Numbered from the stretch's first letter, positions 12,780 to 25,818 are shown. The stretch: 64,000 nt of DNA from Eulemur rufifrons (GCF_041146395.1 NC_090990.1:42170001-42234000); one strand, 5' to 3'. Program-made: numbers and translations. Notes: a model not told the origin generated them from the sequence alone.

Positions 12780-13660
12780 AACGTATATAAGGAATCGATC
12801 ACTTGCTTACCCTCAAAGCAGGTGGATTTTATAAGGAGAAGTACTCTGTAATGCAGACATGACTGGGAAGAATAAATCAAATTTCTCCGTGTACTTAAGG
12901 GAGAAAGAATTATTCTAATGCAGGGTCTGCAACTTTGGGTCCGTTACTGAGCTGGCAATCCTGTACCGTGGCCACCAGGGGGAGCGCTAGGCCCATTGCT
13001 GCACGGACAGCTATTTTTAGACGCTGCTTCTAGCCTCAAGGAAGAAGCCAAAGAAATAAAAGACTGTGATACTTTTTTTTTTTTTTAAACCGGACCAACT
13101 TATAAATTATTTGTGAGTCCAATAAAAGGCAATTATCAACATTTCCTACTATTTCAAGAGTAATATATTCTATGTTAGAAAAAGATTCAATTTATTCCAT
13201 GGCTGTGATTCAGACAATGGGAAATCGGAGGCAACCACAACCAAAAAAAGATTACCCTGTATAAATCTCTCTCTTTAAAACCCAGATCAGAGAACGTGAA
13301 TGCGGGCCCTGGTAGGCATGAGCTATTTGCCCCGAAGGCAGTGGAATGTGCTGGACTGGGAGAGGTGACGGGAGGGGAGTGCATGATGACTCCTTCTTTC
13401 TGCAGCACAAGGGAAGTGAATCAGAATAATCTTGTCCAAACAACTGAAGAATGAGCATTAGAGAATTATTTTAGGAAGTATAGTATTACTATTTCCAACA
13501 CTATAGGCACACGATATAATGGAGCTCAGAAGAGATCCTCTTTTAATACACAGAATTGTTGTTTTCAAAGACTGTTCCTGTGCTTCCCAGTCAATTGTAT
13601 GAGCACCACTCTTTTGCTCTGCAGCGGGATGGTGTAATGGGCCAAGCGTGGTTCCTGGGC
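12780..13660. other. Intergenic, nothing recognised
   Basis: AT-rich with a 14-nt T-run at 13073-13086. No gene or clear repeat. Confidence 0.5.
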
Positions 13661-13669
13661 TCCAGAGAA

Positions 13670-13830
13670 ACAGAGCCTGGGTCTTGCCTCTGTGAGGCAA
13701 TAAAAGTGAGACTTTGGGCAAGTTACTTAACCTCTCTGATCTTCAGTTTCTATGATATCTATGTCCCAGCATGAACATTAAGATGAAATGAGATGGTATA
13801 CACGAGAAGCTCATCACAGGTATTTGATGA
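13670..13830 (+). repeat. MIR
   Basis: TTGGGCAAGTTACTTAACCT and CTCTGATCTTCAGTTTC are the conserved MIR centre. Confidence 0.85.
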
Positions 13831-14238
13831 GCTCTTTGATGAGGTCTCTAAAGATGGCAACCAATAAACTTGAACTGAGTTGGATTCTGCATTTTTATAA
13901 ATTCTGAGTTTGTGGGGTTGGAATATTGAGGATTTGCTTTGAAGACATGGCAGGAATGAGGAGTGGTTGAGGGTGGACCCACTTGGGTGTGGGGCTTTCC
14001 CACTAATCCCTTAGCTCTAACGAGAAAGCATGTTTGTATAGGTGTGTGCTCTCCAGAGAGCTTGGGCACTTAGCTGAGAAGTGCTTTTGCTTAAGGACAG
14101 GGAACAAAGCAGCAGACAGTGGGAATGAGAATACATAAACCTCGAGCTCTCCATCAGAGGCTACGACTACCTAGAGACCCTTCCCCTGATTGTGTGAAAA
14201 GCAGAACAGAAGCAGATAAATTTGAGAGCCTCAGCTGG

Positions 14239-14616
14239 TGCAATAGACTCAATGTGTCCCTGTCCCCAACCCAAATTCACATGTTGAAACCTAACCCCCA
14301 GTGTGATGGTATTTGGAGGTGGGACATTTGGGAAGGGCTTAGGTCATAAGGGTGGAGCCCTTATGAGTAGGATTAGTGTCCTTGCAAAGGACACCCCATA
14401 GAACTTTTTTCTACCTTCCACCATGTGAGGTTACAACGGGAAGACTGCATCTATGAACCAGGAAGCAGACTCTCGCCAGACCCTGAACCTACCGGCGTGC
14501 TTTGATCTTGGACTTCCCGACCTCCTGAAATGTGAAAAATAAATGTTTGTTGTTTAAGCCACCCAGTCTGTAGTATTCTGGGGTTACATTAATAGTAGCC
14601 CAAACAGACTAAGATG
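14239..14616 (+). mobile_element. MLT1A-like LTR (ERVL-MaLR)
   Basis: Full MaLR order: AATGTGTCCCTGTCCCC, CCCCCAGTGTGATGGTATTT, GGTGGAGCCCTTATGAGTAG, CTTCCACCATGTGAGG, then AATAAATGTTTGTTGTTTAA with CCACCCAGTCTGT at the 3' end. Near full length, solitary. Confidence 0.85.
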
Positions 14617-14619
14617 GCT

Positions 14620-16300
14620 AGTATCTGGGGAACTTGGAGATGCAAGGCGTGGAGCTTGGAAGGAGCATAGGTTGCAGGCATATTGCAGATTGCCAGGTCT
14701 CTGGGGGTCAGGTCAGTGCTCCAGAACCAAGAGAAAGCTGACACTGCTAGAGGGAAAGCTTTGTATGCCACAAGGTTTGCCAGCAGGCAGCACAGTGAGC
14801 CCAGCACCAGCTTTGCATTCATAGAGTTGGTCTTGAACTCTGCCCAGCCACTGCCATTCCTCCTGGTCTGATCCCTGTTTGTGACCATGTTCAAGACTAA
14901 GACCTCATGCTCATTATCTCTGCTGCTTATCCTCACTTCCCTCTCCACCCCATCCTCAGCCTTCCTCTATGCCCTGGGAGACCCATACAGACTGCACCAC
15001 CTGGACGTGTTTCCTGCCTGGTTCAGTTTGGGAAGCTCTAGCAGGAGGTCCCAAGGTGAGAGGAGGAAGAAATTGGGGTATTTCTTCCCTGTCCCTCCCC
15101 TGTCTGGGTGTGGACCTCTGCAGTCTCTATACCTTTCCAGCACTGCAGCTCCTACCTCCCTCCTCGTGGCCCCAGGCCCCACTGGGCTCCAGTGATAGCC
15201 TCTCCTCCCCTGCTCCTTCAGCCATCTGGGTGGAAGTGGCTTCCTGCTCTTGCTAGTCTCTGGGTGCCTCACTCTTCCTTGTCACCTCCCTCAACCCCTC
15301 CATACCTCCGTGAGAGGTCCCGTCATCAAAATGTCTCTTTTTGAGCCAATTGGGTTGCATTATCTTTTCCACCAGGGCCCTGATTCATAAATCATCTCTT
15401 TGTGAATATATATATTTATATATTATCTCATTTGAGAAAGGTGCTTAGAACAATGTTTAAAATGCGAAGTCATGAAAGTTAAAAGTGGAATTAAAAAACA
15501 TGGGCACAAAGGCATAAATTGGAACCAAAGATAAAACTAAGAAAGCTGCACAGGGTCATAAGCTCTCCATTTGGTTATTGACAGGCCACCAAGGTAGCCT
15601 CTTGTTTTCCAGATGCCCACAGATCAAGTATAGCAACTATTAAGTTCAGACTCTATAAAATACAAAGAAGCCAATTACCTGGAGCAAACACTATGGTCTG
15701 GAGACTGAAGTTTTAGCAGCATTCTCCTAGTTGTAATGAAAAGAGGCTTATATGGACAGGACTGGAAAATGGAGGGTGTCGCCCTGGAGATGCCCTCCTT
15801 GGCAGTGAGGGAGCAGGGAATGTCCCGGGGATCTAAGAACAGGAACGACAGTGTGGCCAGGCCACCCAGTGGAGGCACCTGGACCCAGGGCACCTCCAGA
15901 AACCTCACTGAAGGGCTCGCTGGGTCTGCAGCCCACTGGCCTGCCATTAGCACCGCTGGGCTATATCTAAGTATTGACTTCTCTTTGCTTCTCCTTCTGC
16001 CAACAGCTTGCTTCCTCAAAGGTCTTTGTTCTTCCTCAGAGCTTCTGGCTACTCAGACAGTGCCATAATTTTGTTTGCACATAGCATACGTTTATTTGGA
16101 GTCTCTCTGTTCTACCTTATAGCCTCTCTCCGGCATCCAACCAGCTTTACTTTCTACCACTAATAACTGGATTCTTCTTATAGCTTTCAACTCAAATTTT
16201 CCACAGTGAAAATCCGAGTGGCAAGCTTTCCCCTCTTTGGACAGAACTTTCCGTATTGAGCCACATCATCACTGGCTTGGTCAGGTGTCCACCCCTAGTG
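14620..16300. other. Intergenic, unrecognised
   Basis: Several overlapping open frames of 90-119 codons, none recognised. The segment at 14982-15006 (ACCCATACAGACTGCACCAC and on) nearly matches one at 16401-16430. Confidence 0.4.
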
Positions 16301-16316
16301 CCATCAGGGGGCTACC

Positions 16317-16886
16317 ATGGTGGGCAGAGTCACATGCTCAATGTGGCGGCTCAGGGGCTGTGGTGTGGGCAGGGAAGCTTCCTTTAGAAGAGGAGGACTG
16401 ACCCGTACATATAGACTGCACCATCTGGACTCCACTCATGGACAAGGAGAACAGTGCCAGCCACTTTGCTCTTCACTAAGAGACTGTGGGAGATGTGTGA
16501 ACATCTGCTGGTTCTGGTCTACTGGACTCCCCTGGGTAAGGAATTTCTGCCAATCTACTGTAGCTCTGAGAGCAGGACCCAGACACCAGCGGGAATACGG
16601 CCTGGGCCAAGCCAGTAGGCCTTTGAGTTTGGTGAGGTCACTGGTCACCCAGCACACCAGAGTTGAGGATGGTAAGACAAATGCTGAGTGCCATCTGCTG
16701 GTGAGGACGGAGCAGGACGACACCCTGACTCAGGCCATGGACAAGGTGAGCTATGGGTGGAGGCTCCCAAGGACTCCAGCGGAGCACGGCTGGAGAAGGC
16801 CAGTAGTGCTGCTCAGCCGGTCCAGAGAATGTGTTCCTCTGTGGTGTGGACAGCTGTCAGAGGAGAAGGTCCCCCAGGGAGTTTAG
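16317..16886 (+). other. Open frame of 189 codons, no known family
   Basis: Starts at an ATG in CTACCATGG, a good start context, and stays open for 189 codons. No domain, signal peptide or membrane segment recognised. Its YRLHHLD stretch recurs in an open frame at 14.98 kb, suggesting that both come from one old repeat rather than a gene. Confidence 0.25.
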
Positions 16887-16899
16887 CAATGGCCAGTGC

Positions 16900-18140
16900 T
16901 GGCAGAACTAGAGTTGTAACCCTGCCACATATCAGCTGTGTGATCTTGCATAACTTACTCAATTACTGAGCCTGTGTCTGCTTGTATAAAACTCAGACAG
17001 TAAGCTCTACCTTGAGGAGCTGAAGCAAGAAATACATGATAGAATGGGTATTCAGCACTTGAAGACGAAGTCTGCAAAAACTGATAGTACATTTTATAAT
17101 TAGGATTATTGGTGGACCTGCTGACTTGTTTTCTAACATTTGCAATAGAATTGGGGCTCCCAGTGACTTGAGAGGAAAGTAATCTTTCAAACTGAAATGG
17201 GGACCCTGTGACCCATGGTGAGGCAGCCATAGCATTTTGGATAGACAGTTGAGCTGGCCATCAGTTGAATAATCTATGGTGAGACCCAGATTTGAAAACA
17301 AATTTTTTAAAAAGGCAGCAGTACAAGGAAAGATAACAGCTCTGTCCACAGGCACAGCAGGCTAGAAAGCATTTTCTGGCATGGAGACACAAGGATGGCT
17401 CAGTCCATCATAGCATAACTCTGACCTCTGAAATCCAGCAAGTTGTGAGGGGACATGCAGGCAACCTGGACCTCGAATTGGAGTCACCTTCTCTCACAAC
17501 ACCCCTCTCCACCCACATCGGAAATCCCTTATTCCAGCAAGGATGTGAGCATTGAGTCACCAAACTCCACCTGCATAGCTGGGGAGGGCTGCAGGGGGCA
17601 GGCAGCTGAAGGCTTCTCTTTTTCTGTCTCCTGGGGGAAGAGACTGTCCCCCTTCAACCAAAGGGGCCATTTCTCGAGGCAGAAGGGAGGGGGCCCTGCT
17701 CGGTCTTGCTGCCAGGTGCAGGCTGAATTATCTTGCAAGAGCAACGGGAGCCTACCTTGGCTGAAGTCAGTGAGGTTGTAAAATCACTTCCCCGAGGCAC
17801 TCCAGCACCCAATTTGGAGATGAGTGGGGATTTACATGATTCAACGGAATGTTTCTTTCCAGTGTCAGGGCTCAGTCAGTCGTGAAGGAGGAATTTGTGA
17901 GCAAAGCTTACCAGCTGTGTCTGAGCTTCCTCCTGCTCCTTGTCCGGAGGGGCTGGAGGAGCTGAGGCAAAAAGGGCTAAATCTTTGGGGGGAGGTAAAA
18001 ATAAATGATGCTCAGGGGTGGGATCCATCTGCTCACTGTGACCCTGTGGAGCTCTTTCTATGGGGTCAGGAGGGATGAGCAAAGGACATTTTCTGAGTCT
18101 AAACCCACTATTAAAAGGACTCTCAACTTACTGACTTTAT
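16900..18140. other. Intergenic, nothing recognised
   Basis: No gene or confident repeat between the open frame above and the MIR at 18.15 kb. Confidence 0.45.
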
Positions 18141-18149
18141 TATGGGCTA

Positions 18150-18350
18150 TATGCTGCATTAAGTCATTTACATAACATTTTCTCATTAAATTCTTATAAC
18201 AATTCTATGAAGTAGGTATTTTTGTCCTCATCTTACAGATCCTCAGACGAAACTGAGGCCCAAGAAGTTAAGTGATGAGACCAAGGTGACACAGCCAGAA
18301 AGTCACTCAACTGAGTTAGTACTGTCCTACTCCGGGGGAACCATCCCTTG
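18150..18350 (+). repeat. MIR
   Basis: CATCTTACAGATCCTCAGAC and GAGGCCCAAGAAGTTAAGTG. Confidence 0.8.
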
Positions 18351-18539
18351 GAGTTGTGCCTGGGATTCACACCTGGATGTGTTGATTTCCAAATACATAT
18401 GACTCAATCTAAGAACAAAGTGAGCTAGTATGTGTGTTCACTTACAGTCCAGGAGAGATCTGACTACGAACAGGTTAACAGGTTGCTGGAAGCTGGGGAA
18501 GGTAGTGTCTCTGTCACTGCCCCGTGGTTTGGTGAGTAA

Positions 18540-18730
18540 AGCTGGGGATTGGAGTCCTCAGCCAGACTGAATTCAGATCCCTGCTGACCCAGTTGCCAGG
18601 TCTGGGATTCCAAACACATCATGTATTGTTTCTGTGCCTCAGTTTCTTCATCTGTTTAAGTGGATTGCTGTAGGAACTCAGAATGATTGTCAATATGATG
18701 GCCTTGTTATATGGTTAAGGCTCCACAGAT
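18540..18730 (+). repeat. MIR
   Basis: GTGCCTCAGTTTCTTCATCT with a MIR-like left flank. Confidence 0.8.
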
Positions 18731-18754
18731 GTTAGGTTTGCCTGTCTTTCAGTT

Positions 18755-19180
18755 ATCCCTCGTGGTGTAACTAACCATTCCAAAACATAGTGGCTCAACA
18801 CTAAAGCAGTCACTTATTTTGCTCACAATTTGGTCAGGACTCAGCAGAGATCTCTCGTCCCTGCTCCATGCAGCACTGGCTGGGGCGGCTTATCTGGGGA
18901 CCCTCTTCCAAGATGGCTCATTCCTACAGCTAACAAAGCCGCTTGTCAGTTCCTTTCCACGTGGGTCTCTCCACAGTGTGGCTTGTGCTTCCTCGCGGTA
19001 TGGTGGCTGGTTAGGACAGAAAGTGGAAGCTGTCGGTTTATTAAGGCCTGGACCTGGGAACTGGCATATTTTATTGGTCAAGAAGTCTCAGAGCCCAGAT
19101 TCAAAGGGAGGAGATATTAATGGGAAGTAGTACATCAATGGATTTTGAGATCATGTTTTAAAACTACCATGCTACAGTTT
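18755..19180 (-). mobile_element. Ancient LTR-like repeat, family uncertain
   Basis: CATAGTGGCTCAACACTAAA, CCAAGATGGCTCATTCCTAC, GTGGAAGCTGTCGGTTTATT and ATTTTATTGGTCAAGAAGTC follow the order of a known interspersed repeat with an LTR-like shape. Name and orientation not certain. Confidence 0.5.
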
Positions 19181-19509
19181 ACTCTCTGGCCACAAATTAT
19201 TTACATTTATTCTACATGCCAACTATACTCTCTGCGTCCTAATGTCCCCTAGTAGTCTCATCCATTATAGTGTTAGGTTCATGCTACAAGGTCCAGGGTC
19301 TTCTTATCTAATCAGGTTGAGATGACAATGAGGCTCCTTGGGTGCAGTTCCCCAGATAAAGCTTCTTCTTGATCAGAAGTCCTGTGGACTAAAAAGAAAA
19401 GCCATCTGCTTCCATGTACAATGGTGGGACAGACAAACTCAAATCATTGGAGCAGAGACGGGGCTGCTGGGTCAGAGTCAGGCCAGGAGGATTCTTGTAG
19501 CAGCCTGGC

Positions 19510-19720
19510 GCCAGGGACTGAGCACGGGCTTTGCTCTAGATGACCTGGTTCCAAACCTAGACTCCACCACTGATTTTGTGGTGCCAGTGAATATGTCATT
19601 CCATTACTCAGAACCTCAAGTCCCTTTTCTTTATAATGGGAACAGCAATCTCTGCGTCATAGGACTTCGTGAGATTTAAATGATTTGTTGTACTTGAAAC
19701 TGCCCAGCAAAGCGCATATA
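19510..19720 (+). repeat. MIR
   Basis: AACCTAGACTCCACCACTGA and TTTCTTTATAATGGGAACAG. Confidence 0.7.
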
Positions 19721-20199
19721 CTAGGTCTCCAATATGTGAATAGATGGGATGAAAAAGTATTTATTCCCAGAGTGAAAGACTTAAAACGTATGCAAGAGAT
19801 TTGCAAACTGTAAGGTTTTTGCAAGAATAACATGCGTTTCTTTCTTTTATTAACACCTGTTGGTGGCTCCCCTGTTGAGATCCCAGCAGCAGCAGTGTGG
19901 GGTCCCCTGTGCCCTGGGTCTGGCGGCAGCTGGGTCTCTGAGACTGGGAAAGGGAGCTTCCAGCTGCACATTAGCTGAAAGTCATGCGACTTTTCCTTTC
20001 CATTTGTGCTTTTCTTTTTCCCGAAGCCACCAGATTTCATCTACATGGGGTTACACCCACATGTAGTAATCCAGCTTCCTGGTGCTAGGAAAGATTTCTG
20101 AACCTCTTCAGAAATTAGACCAATCTACACTGTGGCCAAACAGTCCAGGCAGCAGGGGTGGTAATATGGTTTCTGTTTCTGAGAGTCATCGTTGGAGAA

Positions 20200-20530
20200 G
20201 AATGAATATGGGCTTAGAAGTAGGCAGCCCAGGGTTCAGATCCAGATACTGTCCTTTCCCGACTGGGTGGTGTGGGAAAGGTCCCTTACCCATTGGATCC
20301 TTGGCTGTCTCACCTGACAAATGGGCATGTAATCATTCCAGCTGATGCAGTTGCTGCAGAAGGCATTGAGAGCTCACTTCAATGCCTGGGGCAGAGGCAG
20401 TGCCAAACAGATGTTGCTTTATTGTTGCTGGGAGAATGTGGCATAATACCCCCCTCGTCGGCTGGTGTTAAGGATTGGATAAATTTCACGCAGAATATCT
20501 CCATTAAGCTGGGCATGTAGAAAGTGCTCA
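20200..20530 (+). repeat. MIR and neighbouring fragment
   Basis: GGGTTCAGATCCAGATACTG, then GGCTGTCTCACCTGACAAAT fit a MIR left half. Confidence 0.55.
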
Positions 20531-20539
20531 GGAAATGGT

Positions 20540-21260
20540 AGTTGCTGCTATTGATGCCATTAATAATTTTAATTTTAGCAATAATAGTGTCAACCACATT
20601 CAACTAACAATCTTTGAAAGTTTCCACAAGCTTGGAGACGAGCAGGTTTAAATTATGTATATAAATACCATTTGAAAGACTTCTCCTGTGAAAGCCAGGT
20701 ATGTAAATGATTTATTGGCACAAAGAAAGGAAATAAAATATAAAGATAAGCAGAAAGAAGCCATATTAAGACCAGTGTCCACAATTTTGTCGATGGTCCA
20801 GGGAAAGAGTGCACAATAAAATCTCCACTTTGAAGTGGATTTCGGGTTTTTTTAGGCAAAGAGAAATGCTAAGCGGAGTGGGTTTATTGAATAATTCAAA
20901 CTGGAGGTACAAATCAGATATGGTTTTATTTATTTTCCAGCCACTGCCTTTAGCTCTGTCTAAATCCACTTTCCTATAGCTTATAAGCAAATCCATGGCT
21001 TTTTGGTCACTTTGGCAATGAGGATATACCCAGTCCAGTATGTTAACCTCCTTGTTCTAATCATACTACTCCATGCATGGGCTACTCTAGCACATCTCAG
21101 AAACCAGGAGAGAAGTAGGTGCAGTCTCTGTCTTTGTAAGTTTCCAAACTCCAAGACACCTCTCTCAAGAACTTTCTTAACTACATTCTCCTCCGTATCA
21201 GGGTGGTTCCGGGCTGAGACCTCAAATTCTGCAGCTCAGTTGACAACAAAGTGTGGAATA
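20540..21260. other. Intergenic, nothing recognised
   Basis: AT-rich, no gene or confident repeat. Confidence 0.5.
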
Positions 21261-21264
21261 AGAT

Positions 21265-21600
21265 GCTGTATTGGTTAGCAATTGTCATAATAATGCTGCA
21301 TAACAACTATTCCACAACTCAGTGGTTTAAACCACGTCTTCTTTCACAGATCTGTGGGCAACTGTGCAGCTCTACTTCCAGCTGTGGCAGGTGGAGGGTG
21401 AGCTGGTCCAGTCTGGATTTGGCTGAGCAACTCTATTTCAAGCTGAAGGTGTGCAGGTTTGCTGGGCCATTTTGTTCCATGCGTCTGTTTTCCTCTGAGA
21501 TGAGAGAGTTACCTGGGGCATATTTTTTTTTTTTTTTTTTGCATCAGTGATATTTGGGCATGTTTAGTTTATGGTTACAACAGAGACATAAAAGGGTGTC
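21265..21600 (-). mobile_element. Ancient repeat, family uncertain
   Basis: TATTGGTTAGCAATTGTCA with AACTCAGTGGTTTAAACCAC resembles the end of an old LTR-like or DNA repeat. A T-run of 18 follows at 21523. Confidence 0.4.
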
Positions 21601-21609
21601 TCCAAGTAT

Positions 21610-22630
21610 CATGCCCTAATACAGCTATGTCCAAAAGCATGAAGAGCAATGAGGACTCTCCTTGCACATTTCTTTCTCTTCATCAGAGTAGACAGTCTCC
21701 CCAGAAGTTACCCAACAGATTTCCCTCTGCGTTTTGTCTGCCAGACTGAATCCCATGTCCATGTCCAAATGCTTTTCCTATATGATCAATTCTTATAGAA
21801 ATGCGTACTCCTCCTTTGGGTTCCAATACCACTTCTGGGGACAAGACAAAAGCATACCCAGGTTTAGGGTAACTAAAAACAAATGAGTAGGGGGAAAGGA
21901 GAAAGAAGAATCCAGCTTCATATTTTGTTGCCTAATCAGCTACTGGAACACAGTTATATAGTTTCAGTATTGTGGATTATGAGCCTCATAGGGGTCATTC
22001 ATTTAGTCTACGAATATTTATCGATGCCTGCTCTATGCCAGGCACTGATGTTCTCGGTGCTGGGAAGACTGCCGTGAGTGAACAGCACCTGCCTTCATGA
22101 TGCTTACGGGTTATGACACTGCTTCTATTCCTTGCTTCCTCTCTGGGGAGATTAGCAGCGCTCCCCCAAATATTTGTTCTCTTCATAACCTACTACGTAT
22201 CTGTCCCCATCTCAATCTGATATTAACCTGCTTGTAATGCCAAAGACAGAGTCACAGGCAGACTTTCAAGTCAGGCTAACCTGGCCTCATCCTCTCTCCT
22301 TCCTGCCTTCTTCTTTTGGCCTCATTTCCCTCATCTCTGGACAAGGTATAAGAATTTCCATCCAAAGCTACCGAAGGGATTGCAGGAAAAGCATGCGTGC
22401 TCAATAAATGTCAGTGCTTTTCTTTCTGCCCCCATAGATTGAACACCTGCGTCTAATTTCAGGGCAGTTGCCATCAGAGTGCATGGGCATCTGGTCTGGA
22501 CGCCCTTCTGTTTTCTAGGACTGTGATGCTAGCAAGAATGTTGAACCTACGGCACGCTGTATGCCTGCCTGACCCCCTGCTCCTGTGCAGTGGAAGGCCG
22601 AGCCTGCGATCCTTGGTGCTGGGCTCCTCG
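21610..22630. other. Intergenic, no gene
   Basis: Contains a stretch like the start of many old repeats (ACGAATATTTATCGATGCCT at about 22010). Otherwise unrecognised. Confidence 0.45.
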
Positions 22631-22639
22631 CCCACAGAG

Positions 22640-22830
22640 CTTTGCCAGAGGCTCTCACGTACATTATCTCCATTACTCTTTCCAGCAGGCCTGCAAGGCA
22701 GGTGTTCTTAGCCTCATTTGATAGTCGAGATACCCAAGGCTCAGAGAGCCAAAGTGACTTTTGCAAGGTTACGAAACAAATCAGTGGCTGAGTTTGCCTT
22801 GAAACCCAGGTGTCCTACCTCCCGTCTTAA
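22640..22830 (+). repeat. MIR
   Basis: CTTAGCCTCATTTGATAGTC, CAAGGCTCAGAGAGCCAAAG and AGTGGCTGAGTTTGCC. Confidence 0.7.
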
Positions 22831-22839
22831 GCTCTTTCT

Positions 22840-23780
22840 AATTTCTTTGCACCACCTCCCTGCCACGCCCCCCCATGCTCCCTGTTGCATCACAGAGATG
22901 CTTGAAAGTGAAACCCAGAGCATTCTCAAGAAAGGGAGGCACACACAGTTATTGTTTTTCTTGCAATTGTGTACATAGGAGGCATTAACATTCACCCAGG
23001 AGCCGCTGAAATCCACTCAACCGGAACCAACACTGGCAGAAGGAGTCTGACCGAATTTGTTTGCAGTGGGCTAATCCGGCTCCGTCTCTCGCTCCACACA
23101 GTCCGGCTTTGTGAGCAGGGAGAAAGTCTAATTATAGACTGACAGCCCAGAGTGTCTCATGGGAAGACAAATCTTGAATAAAAGTATTAAAAGAGACTTG
23201 GATGGTTTGGAAATACATATGTACGTGTGTTTCCTAGTCCTGCAGTTCCAAGAGCGATTTCCGAGATCAGGATTATAGGAGCCTAAGATTTCAGACTGGA
23301 GGAGGCTGTGGAGAGGAGCCAGCCCTCAGGTGTGGACACTGAAGTCCAGAGAAGTCAAGCGACAGTCCCAAGGTGCTGTAATGTGCTCCTGGTGCAGACT
23401 GCTGTTAAGAATGCAGGTGCCTGACCAGGAGCTTCTGAGTTCCCTCTGTCCCCTGTGCCCCCAAGGATTTCCCCTTGCATGGCAGGTGCACGGTGTTCCA
23501 GTCTCAGCTCAGTTCCCACCCAGACCATCCTCTGGTGGCTCCCCGAGTATGAGTCTGCTCATGAGGCCTGGCAGCTTCCAGGGGCTCAGCAGCGCCTCCC
23601 GTGCTTGGGAATGGGGTCCACATCTTAGTCTTAATAATAACAAAACAAAACCACAAAACCACAAAACCCAGGCCCTTTGCTGTGGCCTTTGTCCTTCCAC
23701 CCTTCCTTCCTCATGATATATGTGGTTCTAGCCCGCCGGAGAGCTGGCTGACTCCCGAGTCGGCCGCACTCCTGGGCATC
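22840..23780. other. Intergenic, no gene
   Basis: A-rich CAAAACCACAAAACC units at 23641-23670; short MIR-like bit at 23330. Nothing coding recognised. Confidence 0.45.
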
Positions 23781-23789
23781 TTCCCTGTT

Positions 23790-24100
23790 TAGCTCATGCT
23801 GTTCCCTCTGTCTGGAACTCTTGCTCTTCCTTCCTTTCTCTGTCTAAGAAACTTCTACATCAACCAGCTTCCCAACCCCCCCGCCCTGCGTCCTCAAAGC
23901 CCGTGTCCCATGTAGGCAGTGGTGGGTGGACACTCCAGCGTGGACCTCCCGTGCTCTCCCCCACACACTCGGCCCCGGGCCTGGCGGTGTGGTGGGCAGG
24001 GCTGTGTTCTCTTTATCTCTGAGGGCTCGGCGCCCACCACGGTGCCTAACCCCGGCTCTGGACGGGACGCACACCGGAGCTGACTGACTGCCATGTGCAT
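23790..24100 (+). repeat. L2 3' region, CpG-dense
   Basis: CATGCTGTTCCCTCTGTCTG then GGAACTCTTGCTC is the familiar L2 motif. The interval around it (23734-24075) is unusually CpG-rich for an old repeat, e.g. GCTCGGCGCCCACCACGG. Confidence 0.6.
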
Positions 24101-24534
24101 CATATCACTGATTGCGACGTAATGGGGAAAGAGGGGTCAGTCATCCCACAGCTCAGGTTCTGACCCATCAATCCATTGGGTCACTACCCATCTGAGACTT
24201 AAAGGCTACAATTGATTCAAGGGGCCTCATTTAAACTGTAAATACCCATGTGCTGATGACCTAATGATGCCTAAAATACATAGAGAAATGGCACACGCTT
24301 GAGTCTACTCTCTCAGCTTCTCAGAGACCCGCACACCGTTAATGACTCCTCAGTGGCACCATGAGCACTAGCTGAGAGCAAGCCCAGCCTGAATGGCTGC
24401 AGGAGGGTGTTTCTGAAGCAAAGGGTCATGACAGAAAGGGCGGGAGTGAGGATTACAAAGAGAAGCAGCATCCATCATGATTTTGCCTGGAAATGCCTAT
24501 TAATTCAGGTCCATTCAGCAAGCATGGATTAGGT

Positions 24535-24600
24535 ACTACTTGTGTGTGTGTGATATAAATATGTATGTGTATATATACATATAAGACATATATATTTATA
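24535..24600. repeat. TG/TA-rich simple repeat
   Basis: TGTGTGTGTG, then TATGTGTATATATACATAT. Confidence 0.75.
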
Positions 24601-24609
24601 AACCTAATG

Positions 24610-24740
24610 ACCAGCAAACCCATTATGCAGGAGGGGCAAGTAAGGCATAGTGGTGAAATAACTTGCCCAAAGTTGCATAGCCGGTTAATGGTGATGTTGG
24701 GATTTCCATTCAGATATGTTGGATGTAAAAGCAGCAATCT
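24610..24740 (+). repeat. MIR (3' part)
   Basis: ATAACTTGCCCAAAGTTGCA followed by TAGCCGGTTAATGG. Confidence 0.65.
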
Positions 24741-24769
24741 TCCTATAACTGCACAAAACATATGCACCT

Positions 24770-25780
24770 ACTGTGTGTCAGCACCAGGAATACAGAGATG
24801 ATTTAAATCACGGCCCCTGCCTTCAGGAAGCTTGCAGGGTATTGGGAGAATAGACAGTGATCAGGTATCTCACATGGTGCTGGGAGAGGACGGGAGGTCG
24901 GGAACTGGGGGCAAGGTGATGTTGCCTGGGACATTGCTTGGAATTGCCCGAGCATGGTGGCTACACAAAGCCACTGTTTTCCAGTTGGTTTTAGTATCAT
25001 TTTTAATATCTCTGCACACAGCAGGCTTCCTTGTTGCCTGCACAGGGGCAGAGGAAGCCGGCCGGCTGTGGAGAGCTAGTTCTGTTCACTGACTCTCACA
25101 TATCTGGTGGACAGATACGTCCACTGGGCCAGGCACAGCCCAGGAGTTTGCAGAAATCGCCAATGGGGTGAATGACAAACTGCCAAATGGATGGGAGCAG
25201 AGGAGAGGGCTGCCCTGCACCAAGCCATGAGTGAAGACATCGCAGAGAAGAAGACAATCAACCCGTGGACAAAACCTGAGGAATTTGAAAATTAACTCAG
25301 GTTTTTATTACAGCCAAATTCCAAGACGGATTTTCCAAAGGTCCACCCCAAGTTGGCCAGAGCTGCTTACAAGGCTGAATGCCTTTTTTGAGAAAAGTTC
25401 TTTAATTCCTACTCTAATGAGCCAGACACTGAGTCCCTCTCATCCCACCCCCTTAAATGCAAATACAAAGCTTCAGTGTGAAGTGGGGAGGACCAGACAC
25501 ACATTAGCCCATCCACTGTAAAGCCTCTGATTGAGACCAATTACTTAAACCAGCCCCACTTCATTTCCAGTCGAAAACCCACCGCTTATGTCTGTTGGTT
25601 GCAGCCAGGGCCTGATGAGGCAATCAGGAGGAAAAACAGATATAATAGACATGTAATCTCACAAAGGGTGGAGAGGGGACGCTGGGGAAGGCAGTGGACA
25701 GGAGATGCTCATTTGCTGTCTGCAGACTGTGCTGGGTACTATGTTGAATACTTTGCAGGTTTCTCCAGTGAGGGAGCAGA
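24770..25780. other. Intergenic; possible old repeat, no gene
   Basis: The first part (GCACCAGGAATACAGAGATG onward) resembles the unnamed repeat at 34.8 and 40.5 kb. The rest is unrecognised. Confidence 0.4.
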
Positions 25781-25793
25781 ATATCATGCCCCA

Positions 25794-25818
25794 GCATGCA
25801 TGTGCGCGTGCACGCGCA

